Source of the DNA: CBDBCU01 sp965242615
Lineage (GTDB): Bacteria; Chloroflexota; Dehalococcoidia; Lucifugimonadales; UBA3495
Assembly: GCA_965242615.1 (NCBI GenBank)
Contig: CBDESR010000005.1
Span: 868,001 to 932,000 of the forward strand
Direction: 5' to 3'
Length of the DNA stretch: 64,000 bases
The notes beneath the pieces were generated by a model, which was given only the letters and a program-made list of their open reading frames with translations, did no database searches and was not told where the DNA came from. A program made the translations under genes and the position numbers. The stretch's first letter is position 1; every line of letters starts with the position of its first letter. This document shows positions 25,003 through 33,339 of this stretch, piece after piece.

Positions 25003-26193
25003 ATGAAGGCGCTTGACGGAGTGCGCGTGCTGGACTTGACCCGGGCTTTGGCCGGCCCCTTCTGCACGCTGATGCTGGGCGACTACGGGGCCGAAGTCAT
25101 CAAAATCGAACTGCCGGGTACCGGCGACGACACCCGCCATTGGGGGCCGCCCTTTATCGGCGACGAAAGCGCCTACTTCCTTTCCATCAACCGCAACAAG
25201 CGCAGCCTGACCCTCAACTTCAAAGAGGAGCAGGCCCGGGAAATTTTCCGCCAACTGGCCGCCGATGCCGATGTTATCGTCGAGAACTTTACCCCCGGCG
25301 TAATGGCTCGCTTCGGACTGGAATATGCCGCCATCCAGGCGGTCAATCCCCAAATCATCTACTGCTCCATTTCCGGCTTCGGCCAGGATGGCCCCTACCA
25401 GAGCCGCCCGGCTTATGACCAGATTATGCAGGGCATCAGCGGACTGATGAGCATTACCGGCGAACCCGGCGGCGACCCGCAAAAGGTAGGCGTAGCCGTT
25501 ACCGACATCGGCTCCGGGATGTGGGCCGCCTTTGCCGTAATGTCCGCCCTGTACCACCGGGCCCAGCACGGCGGCCCCGGCCAGTATATTGACATCTCGA
25601 TGCTGGACGCGCAGGTGGCTTGGCTCACTTACCAAGCCGGCTACTACTTTGCCTACGGCCGCCCGCCGCAGCGGTTGGGCGCGGCCCATCCTACCCTGGT
25701 GCCGTACCAAGCCTTTATGGGGCAGGACGGCAAGTATCTGAATGTAGCGGTGGGTTCGGAACGGCTGTGGGCACGGTTCTGCCAAGGCATTAAGCGGCTG
25801 GACTTGAAAGACCGCCCGGAGTTCGCCACCAACGGCGCCCGGGTGGAAAACCGGGCTACCCTGGTGCCGTTGCTGCAATCGCATTTTCTGACCCGCCCGG
25901 CTGATGCTTGGGTCGCTGATTTGCATGAGTTCAGCGTGCCGGCCGGCCCCATCAACGATTTGGCCGATGTATTTGCCGACCCGCAAGTGTTGCACCGGGA
26001 GATGCTGCTGGAAATGCCCCATCCCACTTTGGGCGCTATCAAACAGACCGGCTTGCCGGTCAAGTTCGCCCAAACCCCCGGCGGCCTGGATTTGCCGCCG
26101 CCGCTGCTGGGCGAACACAACGCCGCCATCCTGCAAGAACTGGGCTACAGCGCCGCCGAAATCGCCGCTATGGAACAGCAAGGGGTCATCTGA
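25003..26193 (+). CDS. CaiB/BaiF (family III) CoA transferase
   Basis: A 396-residue second family III CoA transferase: VRVLDLTRALAGPFCTLMLG, GAEVIKIELPGTGDDTR, DVIVENFTPGVMARFGLEY, ISGFGQDGPY, GVAVTDIGSGMWAAFAVMSAL (catalytic Asp) and the C-terminal GLPVKFAQTPGG, LLGEHNAAILQELGYS. Start at the ATG 25003, since TAGGAGGT is spaced correctly for it and too close to the ATG at 24994. Identity to the copy at 9307 is limited to family motifs, so substrates probably differ. It sits alone between two defence-like units. Confidence 0.93.
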   Translation: MKALDGVRVLDLTRALAGPFCTLMLGDYGAEVIKIELPGTGDDTRHWGPPFIGDESAYFLSINRNKRSLTLNFKEEQAREIFRQLAADADVIVENFTPGVMARFGLEYAAIQAVNPQIIYCSISGFGQDGPYQSRPAYDQIMQGISGLMSITGEPGGDPQKVGVAVTDIGSGMWAAFAVMSALYHRAQHGGPGQYIDISMLDAQVAWLTYQAGYYFAYGRPPQRLGAAHPTLVPYQAFMGQDGKYLNVAVGSERLWARFCQGIKRLDLKDRPEFATNGARVENRATLVPLLQSHFLTRPADAWVADLHEFSVPAGPINDLADVFADPQVLHREMLLEMPHPTLGAIKQTGLPVKFAQTPGGLDLPPPLLGEHNAAILQELGYSAAEIAAMEQQGVI

Positions 26194-26228
26194 CTGCTTT
26201 TCTCCCGACTCGGCAAGGATAGTCGCTT

Positions 26229-29200
26229 ATGCCAACAGACTACGCCGCCATTAAAGCTGAAAACCTGCGATGGTACGGTGAGGGCATTGCCCACGTGGGC
26301 CCGCTAATGCTCTCCGAGCGGTATGCCGACCGGACTCATTTCATCTATGAACTCCTGCAAAACGCCGAGGATGCGTTGCGGCGGCGGGGTCGGGAATGGG
26401 ATGGGCGGCGCACGGTGGAGTTTTCGCTGGACGCCAAGGGGCTGACGGTATCGCACTTTGGCAAACCTTTCGATGAGGCCGATGTTCAGGGCGTCTGCGG
26501 GATTGGCGAAAGCACCAAGGAGTATACCGACATCGGACGGTTTGGCATCGGCTTTAAGTCGGTTTACGCCTTTACCAAGGCTCCGGAGATTCACTCCGGA
26601 GAAGAATGTTTCGCCATTGACAAATACGTTCAGCCCCGGGCTGTAAAGAAAATCAGCCTTGCCCCGGAAGAGACCAAAATCCGCATACCGTTCAATAAAG
26701 AGGACGAACCCCAGGCAAAAGAGAAAGTTCTTGCCGGGTTGCGGAGTTTGGGGCAACAGACTTTGCTTTTCCTGCGGGAGATTGAGGAAATAGCGTGGTC
26801 GGTGAACGGTAAGGAAGCCGGGCGTTACCGCCGCAGCGACGAGGTAGTGCCATTCAACGGAGCCCGGAAAGTTAGGGTAGTCGGTTGGGACGACGTTTCG
26901 GATGAGATAACGGAAGATTGGCTTGTCTTTTCCCGCGAAGTTTTTCACGAAGAGAAAAGCGCGGGTCACGTCGAGATTGCTTTCGTGCTTGACCGGGGCG
27001 AGGATAACAGCCAAAACCCGACGGTGAAGAAAATAGAAGACTCCCAATTGGTTGTTTTCTTTCCAACTGCTTTGCCAACTCACCTCGGCTTTCTCCTGCA
27101 AGGTCCATACCGCACTACGCCTAGCCGGGACAATGTGCCGGAAAGGGATGATTGGAACCAGTATCTCGTAAGAGAGACAGCAACCCTGTTGGTGGAAGCC
27201 CTGAAGGGGCTGCGTAAGCTGGGCTTGCTCAGTATATCCGCCCTTGAGTGCTTGCCCCTGAGTTCCACCCTCTTTTCCGAAGGCCGACGCCTTGCTCCGC
27301 TATTTCAGTCGGTCAAGGATGCTTTACTGACCGAACGGTTGCTCCCTGCTCATACCAGGGGGTACATTACCGCTCGAAACGCCAAGTTGTCCCGCACCCA
27401 AGAATTGCGCTCTCTTATTGGACCGAAACAACTGGCTGCCTTGTTCCCGGATGAGAGCAAGCCGGCTTGGCTCAGCGATGATATTACCGCTAATCGGGCG
27501 TTTCTCTTGCGTAATTACCTCACTGAACAGCTCGAAGTTGCGGAAGTTACTACAGAGTGGCTGATTCCCCGGCTGACGCGGGAATTCTTGGAGGCGCAGT
27601 CGGATGCGTGGATAGCGCGGCTGTATGAATTTCTGAACCGTCAGAGGTCACTCCTGAACCGGCTTCGTCCCCGGCCTCTGATCAGGCTGGAGGACGGTTC
27701 CCACACCGTAGCCTATGTTACTGAGAAGCCGCAAGCCTACCTCCCGGGCAATAACTGGACGGGTTTTCGTACCGTAAAAAGGAGCGTATGCAAATCCACC
27801 AGTTCTCTGGCTTTTCTCAGGGCATTAGACCTCCGCACCCCCGACCCGGTTGATGATGTCATTGCCAACATCATCCCCAAGTATATCAAGGACTCGGTTA
27901 ATGTATCCGCCGCGGAATATCAGTCTGACCTTGAGCTTATGTTGACCGCCCTTGACACCGACTCCGCCGCTCAACGCAACAGCCTAATAGCCGGCCTACG
28001 GGAGGCCAAGTTTATTGCTGCGGTGGACGTTGTAAGCAGGGCTGGTCGATTCGTCAAGCCGAGGGAGGCTTACGTTCCTACCGAGCGACTGAAAGCGCTT
28101 TTCGAGGGTGTGCCGGGTGTCTTGATAGTGGACGATTCCAGGAGATACCTTCGGGGCGAGCGTATCCGTGGCCTGCTCCGCGCGGTGGGAACACCCGAGA
28201 CCCTGCTCCCGTCTCCTGTAAAACCTTCGCTAACCGGGGAAGAAAAATTTGAGCTCAGGAACAAATCGTGGACTGCCGGTATTACTAGGGAAATATCGGT
28301 GCAAGACCATACCCTTATGGGTTTAGATTTGCTCTTGGCGACGCTATCCAATCTGCCCGTTGAGCAGGCAGTTTCCCGGGCCCAATTGCTTTGGCAGACA
28401 TTGGGGACATTGCCCAATGCTGCGTTTAGCGGCACTTACCGGTGGGTGTATTACGTCCAGAAAAGCGAGCAATTCCCGGCTCGTTTCATCAAAACGCTGA
28501 ACGAAGTTGCTTGGGTTCCCGATGAACAGGGAGAACTTCACCGGCCCAGTGAAGTGGTTTTCAAGAATACCGGGTGGGAAGAAAACCCCTCCCTGTTCGC
28601 CAGGATTCCCTTTAAGCCGGATGTCCTCAACGAACTGGCAATAGAAGCCGGGATCGAAGCGGACGCATTGGCTTTATTGAAAAGGCGCGGCATCACCACC
28701 GAGTCCCAACTTATAGCAATTCTCGGCACAATGGAAGCCGCGGCTGAAGTAGTGTCGCCCGATTCTCTGGCGGACAAGCCGGAACCGCAGCATCCGGTTG
28801 CGGTTCCGGTACCTGCCAGTCAAATTTCCACCCCACGCCCGGCGGCAACGTCTGGTAGTGGTCAAAACCAGACCAACGCTCAGTCTGGCAGCGGCGCGGT
28901 CAACCGCCCCACCGGTTACCGGGAGTTTGTTACCTACGTGAAAACCTCCCCCGATGAAGCCGACGCAGACCCGGACGGGTTGACTCATCAGGCCCGAATG
29001 AGCTTGGAGAAAGAGGCAATTGCCTTTATCCTTTCCAAAGAGCCGAGCCTCCAACGGACGCCGCCCGGCAATCCGGGATTTGACTTGTATGAAGCCGACG
29101 CGGATGGTCAAGCGGTGCGGTGGGTTGAGGTCAAGGCTATGTCCGGCACCTTCGACAACCGCCCGGCAACCTTGACCAAGACGCAGTTTGAGTTTGCCCA

Positions 29201-29342
29201 AAAGCATCAAAAAGACTTCCGGCTTTATGTGGTGGAAAATGCCGGCGACCCGGCGCAAAGCCGCATTGTCAAGCTACAGAACCCGGCCGGCAAAGCGCAG
29301 ACTTTTACCTTTGACCGCGGCTGGGTTCATCTGGCAGAGTAG
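26229..29342 (+). CDS. Sacsin-like GHKL ATPase with C-terminal DUF3883 (nuclease-like) domain
   Basis: A 1037-residue protein. The N-terminal domain is a sacsin/Hsp90-type ATPase: FIYELLQNAEDA (N-box Glu/Asn), a G1-like GIGESTKEYTDIGRFGIGFKSVYAF. A long middle region of about 700 residues has no recognised motif. A low-complexity Pro/Ala/Ser/Gln link near 850-900 leads to a C-terminal domain with GNPGFDLYEADADGQAVRWVEVKAM (Asp, then Glu-x-Lys) and LTKTQFEFAQKHQKDFRLYVVE, the DUF3883 pattern, related to PD-(D/E)XK enzymes. Such ATPase-nuclease chains are often found in anti-phage islands. It lies next to the three-gene nuclease set. Confidence 0.82.
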   Translation: MPTDYAAIKAENLRWYGEGIAHVGPLMLSERYADRTHFIYELLQNAEDALRRRGREWDGRRTVEFSLDAKGLTVSHFGKPFDEADVQGVCGIGESTKEYTDIGRFGIGFKSVYAFTKAPEIHSGEECFAIDKYVQPRAVKKISLAPEETKIRIPFNKEDEPQAKEKVLAGLRSLGQQTLLFLREIEEIAWSVNGKEAGRYRRSDEVVPFNGARKVRVVGWDDVSDEITEDWLVFSREVFHEEKSAGHVEIAFVLDRGEDNSQNPTVKKIEDSQLVVFFPTALPTHLGFLLQGPYRTTPSRDNVPERDDWNQYLVRETATLLVEALKGLRKLGLLSISALECLPLSSTLFSEGRRLAPLFQSVKDALLTERLLPAHTRGYITARNAKLSRTQELRSLIGPKQLAALFPDESKPAWLSDDITANRAFLLRNYLTEQLEVAEVTTEWLIPRLTREFLEAQSDAWIARLYEFLNRQRSLLNRLRPRPLIRLEDGSHTVAYVTEKPQAYLPGNNWTGFRTVKRSVCKSTSSLAFLRALDLRTPDPVDDVIANIIPKYIKDSVNVSAAEYQSDLELMLTALDTDSAAQRNSLIAGLREAKFIAAVDVVSRAGRFVKPREAYVPTERLKALFEGVPGVLIVDDSRRYLRGERIRGLLRAVGTPETLLPSPVKPSLTGEEKFELRNKSWTAGITREISVQDHTLMGLDLLLATLSNLPVEQAVSRAQLLWQTLGTLPNAAFSGTYRWVYYVQKSEQFPARFIKTLNEVAWVPDEQGELHRPSEVVFKNTGWEENPSLFARIPFKPDVLNELAIEAGIEADALALLKRRGITTESQLIAILGTMEAAAEVVSPDSLADKPEPQHPVAVPVPASQISTPRPAATSGSGQNQTNAQSGSGAVNRPTGYREFVTYVKTSPDEADADPDGLTHQARMSLEKEAIAFILSKEPSLQRTPPGNPGFDLYEADADGQAVRWVEVKAMSGTFDNRPATLTKTQFEFAQKHQKDFRLYVVENAGDPAQSRIVKLQNPAGKAQTFTFDRGWVHLAE

Positions 29343-29409
29343 CCGGATGCTTAACTGGTCAGGAAACTCGCATCCCTTAACCCTAACCAAACACCCGGCA
29401 GGATAATCT

Positions 29410-29979
29410 ATGCCCGCCCTGACCCGCTGCCCCTGGCCCGGCGACAACCCCCTGCTGGTCGCCTACCACGATACCGAATGGGGCGTTCCCCTCTATGCTG
29501 ACCGCAAACTCTTTGAGTTCCTCCTCCTCGACGGCGCGCAAGCCGGCCTCAGCTGGTTGACCATCCTGAACAAACGGGAGGGCTACCGCCAAGCCTTCGA
29601 CAACTTCGACGCCGCCCGCATCGCCGCCTACGATGACCGCAAAGTTGCCCAACTGCTGGCCGACCCGGGCATCGTCCGCAACCGGCAGAAAATCGCCGCC
29701 GCCATCGGCAACGCCCAAGCCTTTCTCCAAATCCGGCAGGAATCGGGCAGCTTTGCCGCCTACCTCTGGTCTTTCGTCAACCACCGCCCCATCAAAAACC
29801 ATTGGAACCACGCCGCCGCCATCCCGGCCGTCTCCCCGGAATCGGAAGCGATGAGCCGGGACTTGCGGCGGCGCGGCTTCCGCTTCGTCGGCCCCACCAT
29901 CTGCTACGCCTTTATGCAGTCCGCCGGTATGGTCAACGACCACATCACAACCTGCTTCCGCTATAATGAAGTCAGCTGA
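29410..29979 (+). CDS. tag: DNA-3-methyladenine glycosylase I
   Basis: Base-excision repair enzyme that removes 3-methyladenine from alkylated DNA. The 189-residue protein has the Tag layout: RCPWPGDNPLLVAYHDTEWG at the N-terminus, with the Cys and His that bind zinc, LSWLTILNKREGYRQAFDNFD, FGxxKIAAAIGNAQAF-like helix, and GFRFVGPTICYAFMQSAGMVNDH, which supplies the last zinc His. Length is normal for the family. It follows the sacsin-like gene by 67 bp and has its own start region, so cotranscription is possible but not evident. Confidence 0.94.
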   Translation: MPALTRCPWPGDNPLLVAYHDTEWGVPLYADRKLFEFLLLDGAQAGLSWLTILNKREGYRQAFDNFDAARIAAYDDRKVAQLLADPGIVRNRQKIAAAIGNAQAFLQIRQESGSFAAYLWSFVNHRPIKNHWNHAAAIPAVSPESEAMSRDLRRRGFRFVGPTICYAFMQSAGMVNDHITTCFRYNEVS

Positions 29980-30121
29980 CCGGCTCCGGCCGCCCGCCGT
30001 GGTAATACTGTTGTAATGCAATCCGGGCAAAATGCTACCCGTCTCGATACGATTGGTGCGGTCTGAATACGGGCGGTCTGAACCGCCAACTACGCCGCCA
30101 GCAGCGCGGCCGCGGAGAATT

Positions 30122-30919
30122 ATGGACTTGGGCTTGAACGAGCGGGTGGCTATCGTCTGCGGCGCCGGCGGTGATGTGGGCCGCAGTGTCGCCCTCAGCT
30201 TGGCCGCCGAGGGGGTTAAACTCGCGGTCTGCGACTACCACGAGGATGAATTGCGCGGCGCCGAGATGGATTTCGCCCGGGTCGCTACCCAGCGCAACAT
30301 CCTCGCCCTGCCCGCCGACCTTTCCGAAAACCGCAGCATCCGCCGGGTGGTGCGCGACACTTTCAACCGCTTCGGCCAAGTGGACATTCTCGCATTGCAG
30401 CCCCACTGCATCCCGCCCGGCCCGCCCCGGGATGATACCGAGGATGAACGCGGCGATGAACTGGAACGCTCTTTCCGCAGCGCTCTGCGGCTCAGCCGGG
30501 AAGTCATCCCCTATATGAAACAAGAGCATTGGGGCCGCATCATCAACCTGATGCCGGTCCACGCCCCGCCCGCCGCCGCCGACTCGCCGCTGTCCCTGGC
30601 CCAGCAGCAGTATCTAATCGGCTACTTCAAGACCCTGGCTGACGAACTGGCCCCCTTCAACATCACCGTCAACACCCTGCTGGCTGGCCCCCTGGACACC
30701 AAGGAACTCCGCCGCCAACTCCAGGAACAAGCCGCCGCCGCTAACACCGACCCGGCCGCCCTGGTCAAACAAACTCACCGCAGCGTCCCGATGTCCCGCC
30801 TCGGCAAGCCGGAGGAAGTAGGCTATTTAGCCGCATTCCTGGCATCGGAACGGGCTGCCTACCTCACCGGCGGCGTCATCTCCCTGGACGGCGGCCTGCT
30901 CCAGAAACTGCGCCCGTAA
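30122..30919 (+). CDS. SDR-family protein lacking the catalytic Tyr-x3-Lys
   Basis: A 265-residue short-chain dehydrogenase/reductase fold. The N-terminal nucleotide-binding region reads VAIVCGAGGDVGRSVALSLA, and the C-terminal region reads MSRLGKPEEVGYLAAFLASERAAYLTGGVISLDGG. ITVNTLLAGPLDT is present. The active-site region is unusual: where classical SDRs have Tyr-x-x-x-Lys before the helix ending in LADELAP, this protein has SLAQQQYLIGYFK, and alignment puts Ser and Gln at those places. It may still bind NAD(P) without normal catalysis, or use the shifted Tyr. ATG at 30122 follows GGAGAA; the longer ORF starts in unlikely sequence. Confidence 0.82.
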   Translation: MDLGLNERVAIVCGAGGDVGRSVALSLAAEGVKLAVCDYHEDELRGAEMDFARVATQRNILALPADLSENRSIRRVVRDTFNRFGQVDILALQPHCIPPGPPRDDTEDERGDELERSFRSALRLSREVIPYMKQEHWGRIINLMPVHAPPAAADSPLSLAQQQYLIGYFKTLADELAPFNITVNTLLAGPLDTKELRRQLQEQAAAANTDPAALVKQTHRSVPMSRLGKPEEVGYLAAFLASERAAYLTGGVISLDGGLLQKLRP

Positions 30920-30956
30920 GCCGCGCTATTCCCCATACCCGGCGACTTACTTACCG

Positions 30957-31024
30957 TCATTCCCGTGAAAACCGGAATCCAAAGTCCCCAACCTATCTGG
31001 ATTCCCCCACCGGCCGGAATCCGG
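30957..31024. repeat. Two REP-like palindromes of the ATTCCC/GGAAT family
   Basis: CGTCATTCCCGTGAAAACCGGAATCC followed after about 15 bp by GGATTCCCCCACCGGCCGGAATCC. They fill the short gap before the asparaginase gene. Each has imperfect inverted arms. Confidence 0.6.
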
Positions 31025-31103
31025 CGCTGGCAACGGTAAGTTATACTACCCCTCAAACCGGTTTCCCGGCCGGTTGCTCAATCCCCTGAAAGGAGCGCAA
31101 TTT

Positions 31104-32114
31104 ATGGCTGCCAATCCTCTACCCCGGGTCTATCTCATCGGCACCGGGGGCAGCATTTCCTTTATCGGCGACTCCCGCACCGACTACATCAACTACAACT
31201 ACCACGACCGCCACCTCACCATCGCGGAACTCTTGGCCCGCATCCCGGAAACCGCCCAATTTGCTGAAGTTCTGCCGGAGCAGTATCTCAATGTCGGCAG
31301 CGGCAGCGTTGCCCCCGCCCACTGGCTCGAACTGGCCCGCCGCTGCAACGCCATCTTTCGCAGCGACCCGACCGCCGCCGGCATCGCCATCACCCACGGC
31401 ACCGCCACCCTCGAGGAAACCGCCTACTTCCTGAACCTGACGGTTAAAGACCGCCGCCCGGTAGTCATCACCGGCGCCATGCGTCCCCCCACCGGCTTGG
31501 CTACCGATGTGGACATCAACCTGATGGACTGCATCCGGGTCGCCGCCGCGCCCCAATCCGCCGGCCGCGGCGCCCTGACCGTGCTGAACAACGAAATTCA
31601 GGCGGCCCGGGATGTGGTCAAAACCAACAGCTACCGCCTTGAAACCTTCCGTTCCGGAGAACTGGGCTGCCTCGGCTATGCCGACTCCGATGAACAGGTA
31701 GTCTTTTACCGGACGCCGGTCAAAGCCCATACCGTTGCCGCCGAGTTCGCCGTGGACGATTTAGCGGAACTGCCCCGGGTGGACATTGCCTACGCCTATG
31801 CCGGGGCCGACGGCGTGGTCATTGACGCCCTGGTTAACGCCGGGGTCAGCGGCCTTATCGCCGCTGGCTTGGGCAGCGGCGGCTCCCCGCCCGGCTTTAT
31901 GGCCGCCCTGAAACGCGCCGTCCGCCGGAACATCCCGGTAGTTATCGCAACCCAAACCGGCAACGGCCGCGTCGTCCGCTCCCGCCGTTTCACCGAGGAC
32001 GGCTACCTGGCTGCCGACAACCTCACCCCGAAAAAAGCCCGAATCCTGCTGATGTTGGCACTGACCCGGACTAACGCCCCGGCAGAAATCCAGCGGATGC
32101 TGGAAACTTACTGA
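31104..32114 (+). CDS. Asparaginase-family protein with a changed active site
   Basis: A 336-residue protein of the type I/II asparaginase/glutaminase family. The first nucleophile region is YLIGTGGSISF near 10; the second motif is ITHGTATLEETAYFLNL, and the Lys of the triad is in LNNEIQAARDVVKTNSYRLETF. In E. coli AnsB the second motif is THGTDT, where the Asp binds the substrate amino group; here that Asp is Ala. Thr and Lys are kept, so hydrolysis may persist with altered substrate choice. No signal peptide, so cytoplasmic. ATG at 31104 has AAAGGAG upstream. Confidence 0.88.
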   Translation: MAANPLPRVYLIGTGGSISFIGDSRTDYINYNYHDRHLTIAELLARIPETAQFAEVLPEQYLNVGSGSVAPAHWLELARRCNAIFRSDPTAAGIAITHGTATLEETAYFLNLTVKDRRPVVITGAMRPPTGLATDVDINLMDCIRVAAAPQSAGRGALTVLNNEIQAARDVVKTNSYRLETFRSGELGCLGYADSDEQVVFYRTPVKAHTVAAEFAVDDLAELPRVDIAYAYAGADGVVIDALVNAGVSGLIAAGLGSGGSPPGFMAALKRAVRRNIPVVIATQTGNGRVVRSRRFTEDGYLAADNLTPKKARILLMLALTRTNAPAEIQRMLETY

Positions 32115-32120
32115 CCCTCT

Positions 32121-32152
32121 AAAACAACCGCCCCCGGTTTTCGTCCGGGGGC
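32121..32152 (-). terminator. Terminator of the coiled-coil gene
   Basis: GCCCCCGG / CCGGGGGC stem (32130-32152) around TTTTCGT. On the minus strand it is followed by GGTTGTTTTAG, so it ends the gene at 32219-33076; it may also act on the asparaginase transcript from the other side. Confidence 0.75.
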
Positions 32153-32218
32153 AGTCTGTATAAACCTAGATTTGCCTTGCTGTGCAGGATTTCGGAATGC
32201 TTGGGGGCAGGGAATGGG

Positions 32219-33076
32219 TTACGGAATCAGCTTTATCGCGGCCACCCCCAGCGTGACCGCCGCGAAAATCGCCCCGATAATCCACTGGGTACTACGCAGC
32301 TCCGACGCCCGCCGATCCGCCCGCTCCTCCTCAAAGGCCGCCTTTATCTGAGCCCGAAACTCCGACCGCAGATCCTCGTTAGTGGCCCGCATTTCCAACC
32401 GCAAACTTTCGTTGGCCGCCAGCAGGCTTTTGTCCGAATCCTGCAAAAGCGCAATGGCCGTCCGCAGCTCCGACCGCAAAGCTTCGTTGGCGTCCCGCAT
32501 TTCCGACCGCAAACTTTCATCCGCAGCCTGCAAAAGCCCAATGGCCGTCCGCAACTCCGACCGCAGGTTTTCCCCCGAAGTCTCCAAAGCCGCCATGGCC
32601 GTCCGCATTTCCGACCGCAAATTTTCGTTGCCCGCCCGCAGAACCTCGTCCGAAGCCTGCAACTCGGCAACGGCCGCCCGCAGCTCGAGCCGCAGGTTTT
32701 CGTTGACCGCCCGCAACTCCGCCCGCAGGCTCTCGTTGGCCGCCAGCATTTCCGCCCGCAACCTTTCGTCCGCAGATTGCAAACCCGCAACGGCCACACG
32801 CAGGCTCTCATCCGCAGACTGCAAACCGGCAACGGCCGCCCGCAGCTCCGACCGCAAAGTCTCGTCCGAAGCCTGCAACTCCGCAACGGCCGCCAGCAAC
32901 TGCTCCCGAAACTCGGCCCGCAACTCTACCTTCGCCCCCTCAATAGCGGCCATCAGCGTTGCCACATTGGCCTGCATCTCCTCCCGGGTGACCATATTGT
33001 TGGTCACCACCTCCAAAAACTGAAAGGCAGTCTCTACCCGGCCCACCCGTTCCTCAATGCTTACCGGCGTTGTCAT
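32219..33076 (-). CDS. Long coiled-coil protein with a C-terminal membrane anchor
   Basis: A 285-residue protein. Residues 50-255 are a near-continuous coiled coil built from degenerate repeats such as SDETLRSELRAAVAGLQSAD, ANESLRAELRAVNENLRLEL and ADESLRSEMRDANEALRSEL, giving visible DNA repeats. The last 22 residues are a membrane helix (WIIGAIFAAVTLGVAAIKLIP). The N-terminal MTTPVSIEERVGRVETAF and the C-terminal anchor resemble the short protein at 40813-41049, so they are related. Function is unknown; a tail-anchored scaffold on the inner face is possible. The gene is alone between two terminators. Confidence 0.75.
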   Translation of the reverse strand: MTTPVSIEERVGRVETAFQFLEVVTNNMVTREEMQANVATLMAAIEGAKVELRAEFREQLLAAVAELQASDETLRSELRAAVAGLQSADESLRVAVAGLQSADERLRAEMLAANESLRAELRAVNENLRLELRAAVAELQASDEVLRAGNENLRSEMRTAMAALETSGENLRSELRTAIGLLQAADESLRSEMRDANEALRSELRTAIALLQDSDKSLLAANESLRLEMRATNEDLRSEFRAQIKAAFEEERADRRASELRSTQWIIGAIFAAVTLGVAAIKLIP

Positions 33077-33193
33077 TACGCCATCCTCTCCATCCCGGCC
33101 TTTGCCGGCCGATTGAACTTGACGATTAGCCTACTACTGGATGCCCCCGCCGTCAAGGGGCGTGGCGTCACTAACTAAAGACCGGGGACTCTG

Positions 33194-33214
33194 GATTCCC
33201 GTTGGCACGGGAAT
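33194..33214. repeat. REP-like palindrome GATTCCCGT...ACGGGAATG
   Basis: Inverted repeat of the ATTCCC/GGGAAT family between the coiled-coil gene and the collagen-like gene; only a 3-nt loop separates the arms. Confidence 0.6.
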
Positions 33215-33221
33215 GACGGAC

Positions 33222-33259
33222 CAAAAAACAAACCACCCCCCAGCTCCACAGCCGGGGGG
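33222..33259 (-). terminator. Terminator of the collagen-like gene
   Basis: CCCCCC-A-GCT / AGC-C-GGGGGG stem (33236-33259) with CCAC loop; the minus strand continues TGGTTTGTTTTTTGG. The sequence just before it (GGTTTATAGAGACTGCCCCC on the minus strand) is nearly identical to that before the terminator at 32121-32152. Confidence 0.8.
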
Positions 33260-33339
33260 CAGTCTCTATAAACCTGGCTTTTGCCGAGCCGCCGAAGCTA
33301 TTAGCCCCGGTCAGCCGGCTGGTGGTAGCCGGGGGACGC

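Noticed and set aside
32219..33076. Repeats as a CRISPR-like array
   Set aside because: Repeat units are coding, of variable sequence and without unique spacers. No CRISPR array was seen anywhere in the window.
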